Positions 44,671 to 53,604 of a stretch of DNA of 55,426 bases are shown here, piece by piece; the first letter of the stretch is position 1; every line of letters begins with the position of its first letter. The DNA comes from an uncultured Clostridia bacterium (GTDB lineage Bacteria > Bacillota > Clostridia > Christensenellales > Borkfalkiaceae). The translations under genes and the position numbers were made by a program. The notes beneath the pieces are model-generated. The model made no database searches, was not told where the DNA came from, and was given only the letters and a program-made list of their open reading frames with translations. The stretch spans positions 1 to 55,426 of the forward strand of contig CALVHR010000048.1 in NCBI GenBank assembly GCA_944328495.1, given 5' to 3'.

Positions 44671-46779
44671 TTAGTCGTTATTTTTATTCTGCAGCATCTC
44701 TGCGATCGAAGCGCCGCCGACACCGCCTTCCGTCCATTCTCTGAAATCATCGTCTTCACGATTTTCGCGAGGCTGGCGGGGCTTTCTGTTTCTGCGCTCA
44801 CCCTTGTTTTCATCACCGTTATTGTCGCGGCGGGGACGAATCTTCGTGACCTCAGGTTCCGGAAGAAGCGCTTTGATGGAAAGCGTCATTTTCTTATTCG
44901 CAGGATCAAGAAGCAGAATCTTCGCATCGATCTCTTCGCCTATGGTGAGAACGGAAGTAGGATTCTCAAGCCATTCGTGCGAGATCTGCGAAACATGCAC
45001 CAACCCGTCTACACCGTTCTCCACTTCGACAAACGCGCCGAACGGAACGATACGGACAACTTTGCCGTGAACCACATCGCCTTCCGCATATTTTTCAGCG
45101 ACGAGATCCCAAGGTTGCGGCTGCAACTGCTTATATCCGATGGAGACTTTTTTGTTCTCTTCATCGACTTTCAAAACTTTGAACTGATATTTTTTACCGA
45201 TCTCCAAAACATCGGTAACATTTTTCGCGCCCGACCAGGAAAGATCGGAAATATGCGCGAGGCAATCGAAACCGTTCACGGAAACAAAAGCACCGAAATT
45301 GGTAACGCGTTCCACTTTGCCTTCGACCACGTCGCCGACATGAATATTCGCAAAAAATTCTGCCTCTTTTTCCGCTTTGGCAGCATCTCTTGCGGCTTTT
45401 TCCTCTTCAAGAATCACGCGCTGGGATGCAATGATCTCTTTCTTGCGATCAGACTTTTTGATCTCAAGCGCTTTCAGGCGCAATTTTTTGCCGACATATT
45501 TGTCGAGCTCTTTTACGTACCCCATGCGAATTTCTTTCGCGGGAACGAACACGGAGTACGTACCCATCGAAGCGGTCAGGCCGCCTTTATTGAAGCCTGT
45601 GCATGTGACGTCAAATTCTTCGCCGTTGCTGATCGCGTCGATCTTGCTTTCTTCTTCTTTGATCTGCTTGATCACCTTCTGGGAAAGTTTTACGGGGTTT
45701 GCGGGAGAGACAACCATAACTTCGATTTCATCGCCGACTTTCGCCGCATAATCCTCAGGCTTGTACTCTTCGCAATCGATCTCGTCTTTATCGAGCATGA
45801 TTTCCTTTTTGAAGAACGGTAACAACACAGCCACGCCTTCGTCCGAAGCCGAAGAAATAATTGCAGTAACAAGCTGCCCCTTCTTTAATTTTGACTGGTT
45901 GTCCATCTGTGCAACGACTTCTTCCATTTCGTTCGTTGCTTTTACTTCCGTGTTGTTATCCATCTTAAAAAGAACCTCCTGCGTTTGCGTGAACGGAGTG
46001 GATGCTCCGAACACAATGCCTACATTTTTAAATTTTTTTATTTTTTGATACTGAAAATCGTCAGCATCTGCAAGCCGAAATACATTGGAACAGCGTTCCT
46101 TGCAAAGTTCATACAGTTTGTTGGTATTACTGCTGTTCAGACCGCCGATCACGAGTACTGCATCGCATTTTTCCGCAATCTCGACTGCCTCCCGTTGACG
46201 CTCTTTAGTAGTATAGCAAATTGTTTTAAAAATCTCAACTGTTTTTTGACAAACTTTTTCGATATTTTTAAGAATTTTGGCAAATTTTTCTTCCGAATAC
46301 GTGGTTTGCACCACAACTGCCAGATTTTTATCCCGCAACGGCGAAAAATCCGACGTGGATTCATCCACGACATATACTTCGCCCGAACACCATCCACAGA
46401 TGCCGATTACTTCCGGATGTGTTTTTTCTCCGACCACAACAACCGTCTTTCCTGCCGCCGAAGCCTCCCGCACGATATCCTGCGTATGCTTTACGAACGG
46501 ACATGTGCAGTCTATCACCTGAAGTTTTTTCCTTTCGCATTCCTCATAGACAGATTTCCCGACTCCGTGCGAGCGAAGGATCAATGTCGCCCCGTCCGGA
46601 ACCTCGCTGACACGGTCGACTGTTTGAATGCCTCGATTTTTGACCATTTGCGTCACGCTCGGGTTATGGATCAATTCTCCCAACACATACGTATTTTCCG
46701 GCTGCACGTTCATGGCCGTGTCGACAGCATGCTGCACGCCCTTACAAAATCCGCTGTGCTTAGCAACTATGACGTTCAT
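44671..46779 (-). CDS. ispH: IspH fused to four S1 RNA-binding domains
   Basis: A 702-residue fusion. Residues 1-285 are 4-hydroxy-3-methylbutenyl-diphosphate reductase, the last step of the MEP isoprenoid pathway, with its three cluster Cys in 'HSGFCKGV', 'DCTCPFV' and 'TICYTTKERQ'. Then four S1-type OB domains follow (about 295-375, 385-460, 470-545, 555-640); the last two are closest to ribosomal protein S1. An Arg-rich, disordered tail ends it. Such IspH-S1 fusions are known in Clostridia. The ATG overlaps the plsC stop by 1 bp (TAATG). Confidence 0.95.
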   Translation of the reverse strand: MNVIVAKHSGFCKGVQHAVDTAMNVQPENTYVLGELIHNPSVTQMVKNRGIQTVDRVSEVPDGATLILRSHGVGKSVYEECERKKLQVIDCTCPFVKHTQDIVREASAAGKTVVVVGEKTHPEVIGICGWCSGEVYVVDESTSDFSPLRDKNLAVVVQTTYSEEKFAKILKNIEKVCQKTVEIFKTICYTTKERQREAVEIAEKCDAVLVIGGLNSSNTNKLYELCKERCSNVFRLADADDFQYQKIKKFKNVGIVFGASTPFTQTQEVLFKMDNNTEVKATNEMEEVVAQMDNQSKLKKGQLVTAIISSASDEGVAVLLPFFKKEIMLDKDEIDCEEYKPEDYAAKVGDEIEVMVVSPANPVKLSQKVIKQIKEEESKIDAISNGEEFDVTCTGFNKGGLTASMGTYSVFVPAKEIRMGYVKELDKYVGKKLRLKALEIKKSDRKKEIIASQRVILEEEKAARDAAKAEKEAEFFANIHVGDVVEGKVERVTNFGAFVSVNGFDCLAHISDLSWSGAKNVTDVLEIGKKYQFKVLKVDEENKKVSIGYKQLQPQPWDLVAEKYAEGDVVHGKVVRIVPFGAFVEVENGVDGLVHVSQISHEWLENPTSVLTIGEEIDAKILLLDPANKKMTLSIKALLPEPEVTKIRPRRDNNGDENKGERRNRKPRQPRENREDDDFREWTEGGVGGASIAEMLQNKNND

Positions 46780-47441
46780 TATTTCTGATTCGCCTTTTCC
46801 GTTTTTTTCTTCTTGGATTTTTTTGCGAGGCGGGCCTCCTCCTGTCGACGAATATAATTGTGTTTGACTGCAAGCATATTTTCACGAATACGCAGCTCAG
46901 CCGCCGTATAATCTTCCGCCGTCATTTTTCTGTCATAAAAGTCGGAAAGGTCGATCGGATCCCCTACAATAATTTTTGTTCGATGAAACGGACGTGTCTT
47001 TCGCAGGCACATGACCGGATAGACGGGCGCTTTCGCTTTAATTGCAAATAAAGCCGCACCGCCTTTTAACGGCAGCATCTCCACATCTTTCGTCTTATTG
47101 CGCGTGCCTTCCGGAAACATTGAAATTTTTTCGCCTTTCTTTAAATAGCGCAACGCCATCATGATTGCCTTTGCATCCTGCCCGTCGCGCGAAACCGGGA
47201 TCGCTTCTACCTTATTGCAAAGATATGCCAAAAATTTACTTTTGTACAATTCCTGCTTCGTAATGAAATGTACCTTCTCTTTGGTCGTGCATGCCATGTG
47301 CACAATGTCCCAAATCCGATAATGATTCCCTACAAGAACGCACGGGCCGTCTTTCACTTTTTCTTTTCCGATCAATTTATAGGGAAAAACCAACTGCACA
47401 AAGGCATTGCACACTGTCTTTAAAAAACCATAAGATAACAT
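46779..47441 (-). CDS. plsC: 1-acyl-sn-glycerol-3-phosphate acyltransferase PlsC
   Basis: It makes phosphatidic acid at the membrane. The 220 residues have 'GNHYRIWDIVHM' (the H-x4-D catalytic motif; the usual Ser is Arg here), 'FPEGTRNK' and a basic tail 'KKSKKKKTEK'. The ATG at 47441 is chosen because it lies 5 bp after the cmk stop with AGG upstream; a TTG at 47474 would overlap. It is part of the HI0933-aroH/cmk-plsC-ispH cassette. Confidence 0.93.
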   Translation of the reverse strand: MLSYGFLKTVCNAFVQLVFPYKLIGKEKVKDGPCVLVGNHYRIWDIVHMACTTKEKVHFITKQELYKSKFLAYLCNKVEAIPVSRDGQDAKAIMMALRYLKKGEKISMFPEGTRNKTKDVEMLPLKGGAALFAIKAKAPVYPVMCLRKTRPFHRTKIIVGDPIDLSDFYDRKMTAEDYTAAELRIRENMLAVKHNYIRRQEEARLAKKSKKKKTEKANQK

Positions 47442-47446
47442 AGCTG

Positions 47447-48451
47447 TCAGACCTTTTCCTGAATTTTTGCACAAATCGTTTGCACCACTTCATTCACAGT
47501 CATATCCGAAGTGTCCACAAGAACGGCATCCTCTGCCTGCTTCAGCGGAGAAAACTCACGCGTGGAATCGTTACGATCACGCTCCTCGATTTCTTTCTGC
47601 AAAGAATCGAGATCGACATCGAATCCCTTTGCCTTCAGCTCGTCATAACGGCGCTTTGCCCGAACCTTGCTTGAAGCCGTGATGTAAAATTTAAACTCGG
47701 CTTTCGGTAAAACAAACGAACCGATATCTCTTCCGTCCAATACACAGGATTGCTCGGAAGCAATTTTCCTCTGCATTTCCACCATTTTCTCGCGAACACA
47801 ACGAAGAGCAGAAATTTTGGAAGCCGCCATCGAAACTTCCGGACGGCGTATATCTTCGGAGACATCCTTTCCGTCCAAAACAGTATGCTGCGAGCCTTCA
47901 CTGTAAACGATCTTCAGGTCCAAAGTTTGCATCAAAGAGCTTACGGCGGAATTATCCTGCATATCCACGCCCGCAGAAATCGCTTTCAACGCACATGCCC
48001 GATACATTGCTCCGGTATCCAAATATAATATATTGAATTTCTTCGCAAGAAGTTTTGCAACCGTGCTTTTACCGCTGCCCGAAGGCCCGTCCAAAGCAAT
48101 CGAAAATTTTTGCAGGTCTTTCCGCAAGGAAGCCGCATTCCGTAAATACACATGCCTGACGTCCTGGCAATTTTCAACAAGCAGCATCACGCGTATGCAC
48201 AGCGGCAATGCCCCTTCGATTTCAGGTTCGGCGGATGAAAAGAGTGCCGGGGAAGAATAACCCGCTTCACGGGCAGCTTTTGCCGGATAAAAAGACCGGA
48301 TATCCGAAGTGTTCGAAAACAAAATACAAAGTATGTCGTCTTCAAGCAAAAAATTTTTTAAGCAGATCTCATCCAACAATTCCTTTACCGCGCTGCGTAT
48401 TTCAGCGGGAGTATCTTCGATTATCGTTGTTGCTCCGCGTATCGCTTTCAT
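47447..48451 (-). CDS. cmk: Fusion of AroH-type chorismate mutase and cytidylate kinase
   Basis: A 334-residue two-domain protein. Residues 1-112 are an AroH-type chorismate mutase: 'AIRGATTI' with Arg5, 'FYPAKAAREAGY', 'LCIRVMLLV' and 'RHVYLRNAASLR' with the active-site Arg and Tyr; the Cys of the Bacillus enzyme (Cys75) appears replaced by Ser. Residues 116-334 are CMP kinase: P-loop 'LDGPSGSGKSTVAK', 'LYLDTGAMYRA', 'VLDGRDIGSFV'. Both halves look complete, without a linker. GAGG precedes the ATG. The reading frame is continuous, so this is a real fusion and not a sequencing error. Confidence 0.93.
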   Translation of the reverse strand: MKAIRGATTIIEDTPAEIRSAVKELLDEICLKNFLLEDDILCILFSNTSDIRSFYPAKAAREAGYSSPALFSSAEPEIEGALPLCIRVMLLVENCQDVRHVYLRNAASLRKDLQKFSIALDGPSGSGKSTVAKLLAKKFNILYLDTGAMYRACALKAISAGVDMQDNSAVSSLMQTLDLKIVYSEGSQHTVLDGKDVSEDIRRPEVSMAASKISALRCVREKMVEMQRKIASEQSCVLDGRDIGSFVLPKAEFKFYITASSKVRAKRRYDELKAKGFDVDLDSLQKEIEERDRNDSTREFSPLKQAEDAVLVDTSDMTVNEVVQTICAKIQEKV

Positions 48452-48507
48452 TCTAAAAACCTCATATTGTTTGAATTATGTCACATAAAGTACTTGATAA
48501 ATTCAAG

Positions 48508-49728
48508 TTAAATTGAATTACCCGCAGCATATCCTGTAGAGAAAGCGATCTGCAAGTTAAACCCGCCGGTAAGTGCATCGAGATCCAATACCTCACCGCA
48601 AAAAAACAAACCGGGAACCTTTTTGCTTTCCATGGTTTTCGGGTTTATCTCTTTCAGGTCAACGCCTCCCGCCGTGACAATACCCTCTTCGATCGGGCGT
48701 AATTTGCAATTGTGCAAAGGAAATGCTTTGATCGTCTTTATAAGAGAAGCGCGCTGTTCTTTGGTCAGATTATTGACAGGCGTTTCCGATGATATTCCGG
48801 CACGGACTAATACCGGAACAATAATGGACTTCGGCAAAAGAGCGTCAAGCGCATTGACTATTTTTTTATTCTTTCTCGTCTCGAAATCGCGCAATAGCCG
48901 TTTATCCAGAACCGTTTCATCCAACGCAGGCTTTAAATCGATCCACAAGGTTACGTCGCGCATCGGCGCTTCATTTAGAAGACTTGAAAGGGACAAAATG
49001 ATCGGGCCGGATACCCCGAAATGCGTAAAGAGCATTTCGCCGAAAAAACCGTGAATCGGCCTTCCGTTTTGTAAAGCGCTGACATGCACGTTTTTCAGCT
49101 GCAACCCCTGCAACTCGCCAAGACCGTTCATATCGCATGCAATTCCGCACAATGCTGGCCGAAGCGGATTTACGCGCAAACCGCAAGACTCCGCAAATTT
49201 ATATCCGTCGCCCGTACTGCCAGTTGCGGGATAAGAGACCCCGCCCGTGCAAACAATAACCTTATCAAAGTGCAAAGCATCTTTATGTGTGCGCACCAAA
49301 AAATCGCGGCTCGTATCACATAAAATTTCCGTTACCCCTTCCAGAAAACGAAAAATAACATTTGCGTTTTTGCAATATCGTTCCAGGCATTTCGTAACAT
49401 CGCTCGCTTTATCGGATGCAGGAAAGACTCGGTTCCCTCTCTCCGTTTTCAGAGGCAATCCCCCTTCTTCCAAAAATTGTATTGTCCTTGCAGGAGAAAA
49501 TGCGTAAATGCTGCTGATCAAAAATTTTCTGCCGTGCACGACGTTGTCAAGAAACCCTTCCGGGGTCGTGTTATTTGTGACATTGCACCGCCCTTTGCCG
49601 GTAATGTAAATCTTTTTTCCCGCCTTTTCGTTTTTGTCAAAGACGACGACCTCATTCCCGTTCTTTGCCGCAACATACGCCGCCATTAGTCCTGCGGCGC
49701 CTGCTCCGATTACTGCTACTTTACTCAT
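48508..49728 (-). CDS. HI0933-family FAD-dependent oxidoreductase
   Basis: A 406-residue flavoprotein of the HI0933/YhiN group, of unknown reaction. It shows the FAD-binding 'VIGAGAAGLMAAYVA', 'GKKIYITGKGRCNVTNN' and the C-terminal 'PGLFFCGEVLDLDALTGGFNLQ'. The ATG at 49728 is the one matching family length; its ribosome site is weak. It is the first gene of the aroH/cmk-plsC-ispH cassette, a usual order in Clostridia. Confidence 0.92.
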   Translation of the reverse strand: MSKVAVIGAGAAGLMAAYVAAKNGNEVVVFDKNEKAGKKIYITGKGRCNVTNNTTPEGFLDNVVHGRKFLISSIYAFSPARTIQFLEEGGLPLKTERGNRVFPASDKASDVTKCLERYCKNANVIFRFLEGVTEILCDTSRDFLVRTHKDALHFDKVIVCTGGVSYPATGSTGDGYKFAESCGLRVNPLRPALCGIACDMNGLGELQGLQLKNVHVSALQNGRPIHGFFGEMLFTHFGVSGPIILSLSSLLNEAPMRDVTLWIDLKPALDETVLDKRLLRDFETRKNKKIVNALDALLPKSIIVPVLVRAGISSETPVNNLTKEQRASLIKTIKAFPLHNCKLRPIEEGIVTAGGVDLKEINPKTMESKKVPGLFFCGEVLDLDALTGGFNLQIAFSTGYAAGNSI

Positions 49729-49779
49729 AACCAATCCGTTTTCTTGCCATACGGCTTTTCTTTCAGGAGACAATTCGAT

Positions 49780-49810
49780 CGGACATTTTCATTTTTGATG
49801 AAAATGTCCG
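49780..49810. repeat. Perfect 13-bp inverted repeat upstream of the HI0933 gene
   Basis: CGGACATTTTCAT and its complement flank TTTTG. There is no T-run on either side, so it is not an ordinary terminator. It lies 51 bp before the ATG and could be an operator or second stop after oadA. Confidence 0.6.
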
Positions 49811-49843
49811 GCACTATCGCCTGTTTTATTTCGGATACAAACC

Positions 49844-49882
49844 AAATATCAGCGAAAGCACTCAATACTTCCGCTGATATTT
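49844..49882 (-). terminator. Hairpin after the decarboxylase operon
   Basis: AAATATCAGCG pairs exactly with CGCTGATATTT (17-nt loop), 12 bp past the stop at 49895. The U-tract is weak. Confidence 0.6.
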
Positions 49883-49894
49883 TCATGGGTTTGC

Positions 49895-51313
49895 TTACAC
49901 AGGATAAACTTTATCTGCGCCGTCTGCAAGATTCTTATCGATACCTTCTTTGTTTGCCTTGCGCCATTTAAAGAAGTTCAAGGCTACCTGATCGAACACG
50001 GCATAGGAAAGAACATCCTCTTCCTGTTCGATGTACTCGGAAATCTCTTTCTTGAATTTTTCGTATTCGGGTTTAAGATCGTCCGCAGGGCGATACGTGA
50101 TCCGCTTTTCATTGCCGATGCACTTCTTCACCACTTCCGGATTGGGATCGGAAGGAAGTTTGCCGTATTCGCCACGCAAAAGCCCTTTGAACTCTTTCGT
50201 TACCATCTTATAACGTTCGCCCGAGATTACATTGAGAACAGCTTGCGTCCCCACGATCTGACTGGACGGCGTAACCAGCGGAGGATATCCGCAGTCCTTA
50301 CGCACATTCGGAACTTCCGCCAACACTTCCCCGAGTTTATCAGATTTATTTTGCTGCTTTAATTGAGAAATCAGGTTGGAAAGCATGCCGCCTGGAACTT
50401 GATAAATAAGGGCATTGATGTCGATGGAAAGCACCTTCGGCGAAAGGAAACCGTCTTTTTTCAAACGTTCCGCAACACCTTTGAAATGATTGACGATCGG
50501 AAGCAGTTTCTGAATATCAATGCCCGTATCGTAAGGCGTTCCGGCAAGAGTTGCAACCAGCGGTTCCGTTGCAGGCTGGCTCGTTCCGTTTCCGAGCGGA
50601 GAAAGCGCACAATCAACAATATCGACGCCCGCTTCAATCGCCTTCAAGTTCACCATATCGCCTGTTCCCGCCGTATTATGCGTATGCAGATGCACTTTTG
50701 TTTCGGGTTTCAGTTCCTTTTTCAATTTAGAAACAAGATCAAACGCTGTATAAGGCAGCAAAAGGTTTGCCATGTCCTTGATACAGATATTGTCGGCCCC
50801 CATGCTTTCAAGCTGTTTCGCCAATTTCACGAAATATTCGGTCGTATGCACGGGACTGGTCGTATAGCTGATCGCCGCTTCACAAACACCGCCGTATTTT
50901 TTGATCGCCTTCATGGATGTTTCCAGATTGCGCGGGTCATTGAGCGCATCAAAAACACGTACGACAGTCACACCGTTTTCAATGGATTTCGCAACAAATT
51001 TTTCCACGACGTCATCGGCATAATGACGATAGCCGAGAAGATTCTGTCCGCGCAAAAGCATCTGGATGGGCGTCTTTTTCAAATGCTTACGCAAAGTACG
51101 GAGACGTTCCCAAGGATCTTCATTCAAGAACCGAAGACAAGCGTCAAACGTAGCCCCGCCCCACGCTTCCAGCGAATAGTACCCGATATCGTCCAATTGC
51201 TCCAAGACCGGGAGCATTTCGTCCAACCGCATACGCGTCGCCGCCTGAGACTGATGCGCATCGCGCAGGATCGTATCGGTGATCATTACTCTTTTATTTT
51301 CTTTATTAGCCAT
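49895..51313 (-). CDS. oadA: Oxaloacetate decarboxylase alpha / pyruvate-carboxyltransferase (5S-like) subunit
   Basis: A 472-residue TIM-barrel carboxyltransferase that moves CO2 between oxaloacetate (or pyruvate) and biotin. 'ITDTILRDAHQS' supplies the metal Asp, 'NICIKDMANLL' the carbamylated Lys, and 'HLHTHNTAGTG' the metal His pair. Unlike classical OadA there is no C-terminal biotin domain; the carrier is a separate gene in the operon. It is the last gene, 64 bp after the beta subunit. Confidence 0.92.
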   Translation of the reverse strand: MANKENKRVMITDTILRDAHQSQAATRMRLDEMLPVLEQLDDIGYYSLEAWGGATFDACLRFLNEDPWERLRTLRKHLKKTPIQMLLRGQNLLGYRHYADDVVEKFVAKSIENGVTVVRVFDALNDPRNLETSMKAIKKYGGVCEAAISYTTSPVHTTEYFVKLAKQLESMGADNICIKDMANLLLPYTAFDLVSKLKKELKPETKVHLHTHNTAGTGDMVNLKAIEAGVDIVDCALSPLGNGTSQPATEPLVATLAGTPYDTGIDIQKLLPIVNHFKGVAERLKKDGFLSPKVLSIDINALIYQVPGGMLSNLISQLKQQNKSDKLGEVLAEVPNVRKDCGYPPLVTPSSQIVGTQAVLNVISGERYKMVTKEFKGLLRGEYGKLPSDPNPEVVKKCIGNEKRITYRPADDLKPEYEKFKKEISEYIEQEEDVLSYAVFDQVALNFFKWRKANKEGIDKNLADGADKVYPV

Positions 51314-51376
51314 TGCATTTCTCCTGAAAATAACTCACACTACTATCTGATTAAAAAGCTGTCGGAACTTCCGGGA

Positions 51377-52858
51377 TCAGCCCCCGAAACAAGCGAGCAA
51401 GAAGCCCGCCGCGACCGCAGATCCGATGACACCCGCTACGTTCGGCCCCATTGCATGCATCAGCAAATGGTTGTTCGGATTTTCTTCTCTGCCGACGTCT
51501 TCCGATATCCGCGCCGCCATCGGAACCGCCGAAACGCCCGCCGAACCGATCAACGGATTGATCTTTCCGCCCGAGAGTTTGTTCATGATCTTTGCCATTA
51601 ACAGCCCTCCGACCGTTCCGAAGCAGAATGCAACCAACCCGAGAGCGATGATCGACAAAGTTTCGACCTGCAAAAACGTCGTGCCGACCGCTTTGCATCC
51701 GACCGAAACGCCGAGGAATATTGTAATCGTATTCATCAACCCGTTCTGCGCCTGCGAAGAAAGCCTGCCGACAACTCCGCTTTCACGCATCAGGTTCCCA
51801 AGCATGAGCATACCGAGCAGAGGTATTGCATCCGGCAACAGCAAGCCGACAACAAGCGTTACGAGAATCGGGAAAATCACTTTCTCAAGTTTGCTGACTT
51901 CACGGAGCTGTTTCATTTGTATCGCACGTTCTTTCTTTGTGGTGAGCAGCTTCATGATCGGGCGCTGAATGATCGGTATAAGCGCCATATATGAATATGC
52001 CGCGATCGCGATCGTCGCCAAGAGATCCTGATCTGTAAATTTGGAAAGAGACTGCGTAAGATATATTGCCGTAGGCCCGTCTGCACCGCCGATGATGCCG
52101 ATGGACGCCGCAGCCGCCGCGTCAAAGCCGAGCACAATGGCGCCGACAAAAGTCAGAAAAACGCCCAACTGCGCCGCCGCACCGATCAGCATACTTTTCG
52201 GATTTGCGATCAACGGTCCGAAATCGGTCATGGCGCCGATTCCAAGGAATATCAGCGGAGGATAAATAACGTTCTGGACCCCATAGTAGAGATACCACAA
52301 CAATCCGCGGTTCGTGACCGATTCATAATCGTGACTGATAATATAGGATGCATTTTCGGCAAAGGAAATTATGCCGTTATCGACGCTGCCCTGAATATAC
52401 CCTTGCAGTGCATATTGGGAAAAATCTGCCGCAGACATCGTCTTTGACATATTCGCCGCAAGATCGGCAAGGGAAGTATAATAAGTCACCGTATCGCCGT
52501 TCTGATATCCTGCGCGGATATAAATAACCTGATCGGCCATAACACTGTGCGCATAACCCGCAACATATTCGATCGTACCGTCTGCATTTTGACCCAATGC
52601 CAATGTCAGATCGGGCGTTTCGTATCTGCCCCAAACGATTGCCTGCGCTCCGGGGATGTTGATCAAAAACATTCCGAATGCAATCGGCAGCAACAGAAGC
52701 GGTTCAAATTTTTTAACGATGGCGAGATACATCAGAACGAATGAGACAACCAGCATGACATAATTTTGCCAATCGCTTTGTGCAAGCCCGGATGATTCCC
52801 ATAGGTTCACAAACATATCTCCGATATCTTTGATACCGATGAGTAGATTGAATTGCAT
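51377..52858 (-). CDS. Sodium-ion-translocating decarboxylase beta subunit with a long insertion
   Basis: The membrane subunit that couples decarboxylation of carboxybiotin to Na+ export. 'YPPLIFLGIGAMTDFGPLIANPK', 'IGIIGGADGPTAIY' and 'GSAGVSAVPMAARI' are family signatures. The 493 residues exceed the usual 375-430 because about 120 hydrophilic residues (about 75-200, with a 'VTYYTSLADLAANMS' stretch) are inserted between the first two membrane segments. I take the ATG at 52858 with GGTGG upstream; GTG codons at 52864/52867 are alternatives. Confidence 0.9.
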   Translation of the reverse strand: MQFNLLIGIKDIGDMFVNLWESSGLAQSDWQNYVMLVVSFVLMYLAIVKKFEPLLLLPIAFGMFLINIPGAQAIVWGRYETPDLTLALGQNADGTIEYVAGYAHSVMADQVIYIRAGYQNGDTVTYYTSLADLAANMSKTMSAADFSQYALQGYIQGSVDNGIISFAENASYIISHDYESVTNRGLLWYLYYGVQNVIYPPLIFLGIGAMTDFGPLIANPKSMLIGAAAQLGVFLTFVGAIVLGFDAAAAASIGIIGGADGPTAIYLTQSLSKFTDQDLLATIAIAAYSYMALIPIIQRPIMKLLTTKKERAIQMKQLREVSKLEKVIFPILVTLVVGLLLPDAIPLLGMLMLGNLMRESGVVGRLSSQAQNGLMNTITIFLGVSVGCKAVGTTFLQVETLSIIALGLVAFCFGTVGGLLMAKIMNKLSGGKINPLIGSAGVSAVPMAARISEDVGREENPNNHLLMHAMGPNVAGVIGSAVAAGFLLACFGG

Positions 52859-52874
52859 TTGCACCACCCGACTA

Positions 52875-53234
52875 TTAACCGATCACCGCAAGCAATGTGT
52901 TTGTTTCGACGTTGTTCCCGACCGCCGTTTTGAAAGAAATTTTGCCTGCGCAGGGTGCCGTAATATCATTATCCATTTTCATCGCTTCAAGCACAAGAAT
53001 GGGTTGGTCCTTTTTCACCGTATCGCCTTCGTTGACAAGGAATTTTTTGATAAGCCCCGGGAAAGGAGAAAGAACTTTTTCGCCGCTTACGGGCGCCGAA
53101 GCCGCTTGCGGCGCTGCTTGCGCGGGTGCCGCTGCTGGAGCTGCTACTGTATTGACTACGGTCTGATCGCTTCCGATCTCTTCTACGCCGACTTCATAAT
53201 TTTTACCGTCGATGGTGACTACAAATTTACGCAT
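52875..53234 (-). CDS. Biotin carboxyl carrier protein of the decarboxylase
   Basis: A 119-residue carrier. The N-terminal ~28 residues form a small beta unit, then an Ala/Pro-rich flexible linker (about 30-47) leads to the biotinyl domain with the 'LEAMKMDNDI' motif, whose Lys is biotinylated. It would shuttle CO2 between the carboxyltransferases and the membrane beta subunit. AAGGAG precedes the ATG. Confidence 0.95.
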   Translation of the reverse strand: MRKFVVTIDGKNYEVGVEEIGSDQTVVNTVAAPAAAPAQAAPQAASAPVSGEKVLSPFPGLIKKFLVNEGDTVKKDQPILVLEAMKMDNDITAPCAGKISFKTAVGNNVETNTLLAVIG

Positions 53235-53245
53235 TTTTATTCTCC

Positions 53246-53596
53246 TTAAATTCTCTTAATTCTCTTTACTTTAAATTCGCATGTGCTGTTCTCGCCTTCA
53301 TAATACGCTGCAATCGCCGCAATAATCGCCAGCTTGATCTCCGTGCTGACTTCTCCGTCCTGTCCGGCGGTTTCCGCCAAAGGCTCCGAAGTTTCCTGCG
53401 CTTCTTTCTTTTCAATTTTTGCATTAAACGCATTGATGCCTTTGCCAACCAGCCAAACAAAAAATATCAGAATCACAATTCCGATGAATGTTACGATAAA
53501 ACCGATCAGCGCGTACAGCAATCCTTCCGCGATCGAAAGTTCGGTGATCGTCTTACCGCCTACCTCGTATACGCGCTCTAATAAAGATCCCAGCAT
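53246..53596 (-). CDS. OadG-like gamma subunit
   Basis: A 116-residue single-pass protein: a membrane helix near 20-48 ('LLYALIGFIVTFIGIVILI') followed by a charged linker and a C-terminal segment 'TEIKLAIIAAIAAYYEG'. It matches OadG-type subunits that assemble the complex at the membrane. The ATG at 53596 follows GAGGTG; the GTG at 53608 overlaps the site. Confidence 0.85.
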   Translation of the reverse strand: MLGSLLERVYEVGGKTITELSIAEGLLYALIGFIVTFIGIVILIFFVWLVGKGINAFNAKIEKKEAQETSEPLAETAGQDGEVSTEIKLAIIAAIAAYYEGENSTCEFKVKRIKRI

Positions 53597-53604
53597 GCGC
53601 CACC

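Noticed and set aside
44656-45822. A 388-codon plus-strand frame opposite the IspH-S1 gene
   Set aside because: Shadow of the S1 domains; Phe-rich and not protein-like.
50363-51601. A 412-codon plus-strand reading frame opposite the decarboxylase genes
   Set aside because: It lies wholly over oadA and part of the beta subunit, has no ribosome site and reads as low-similarity Arg/His-rich protein; an antisense shadow of codon bias.
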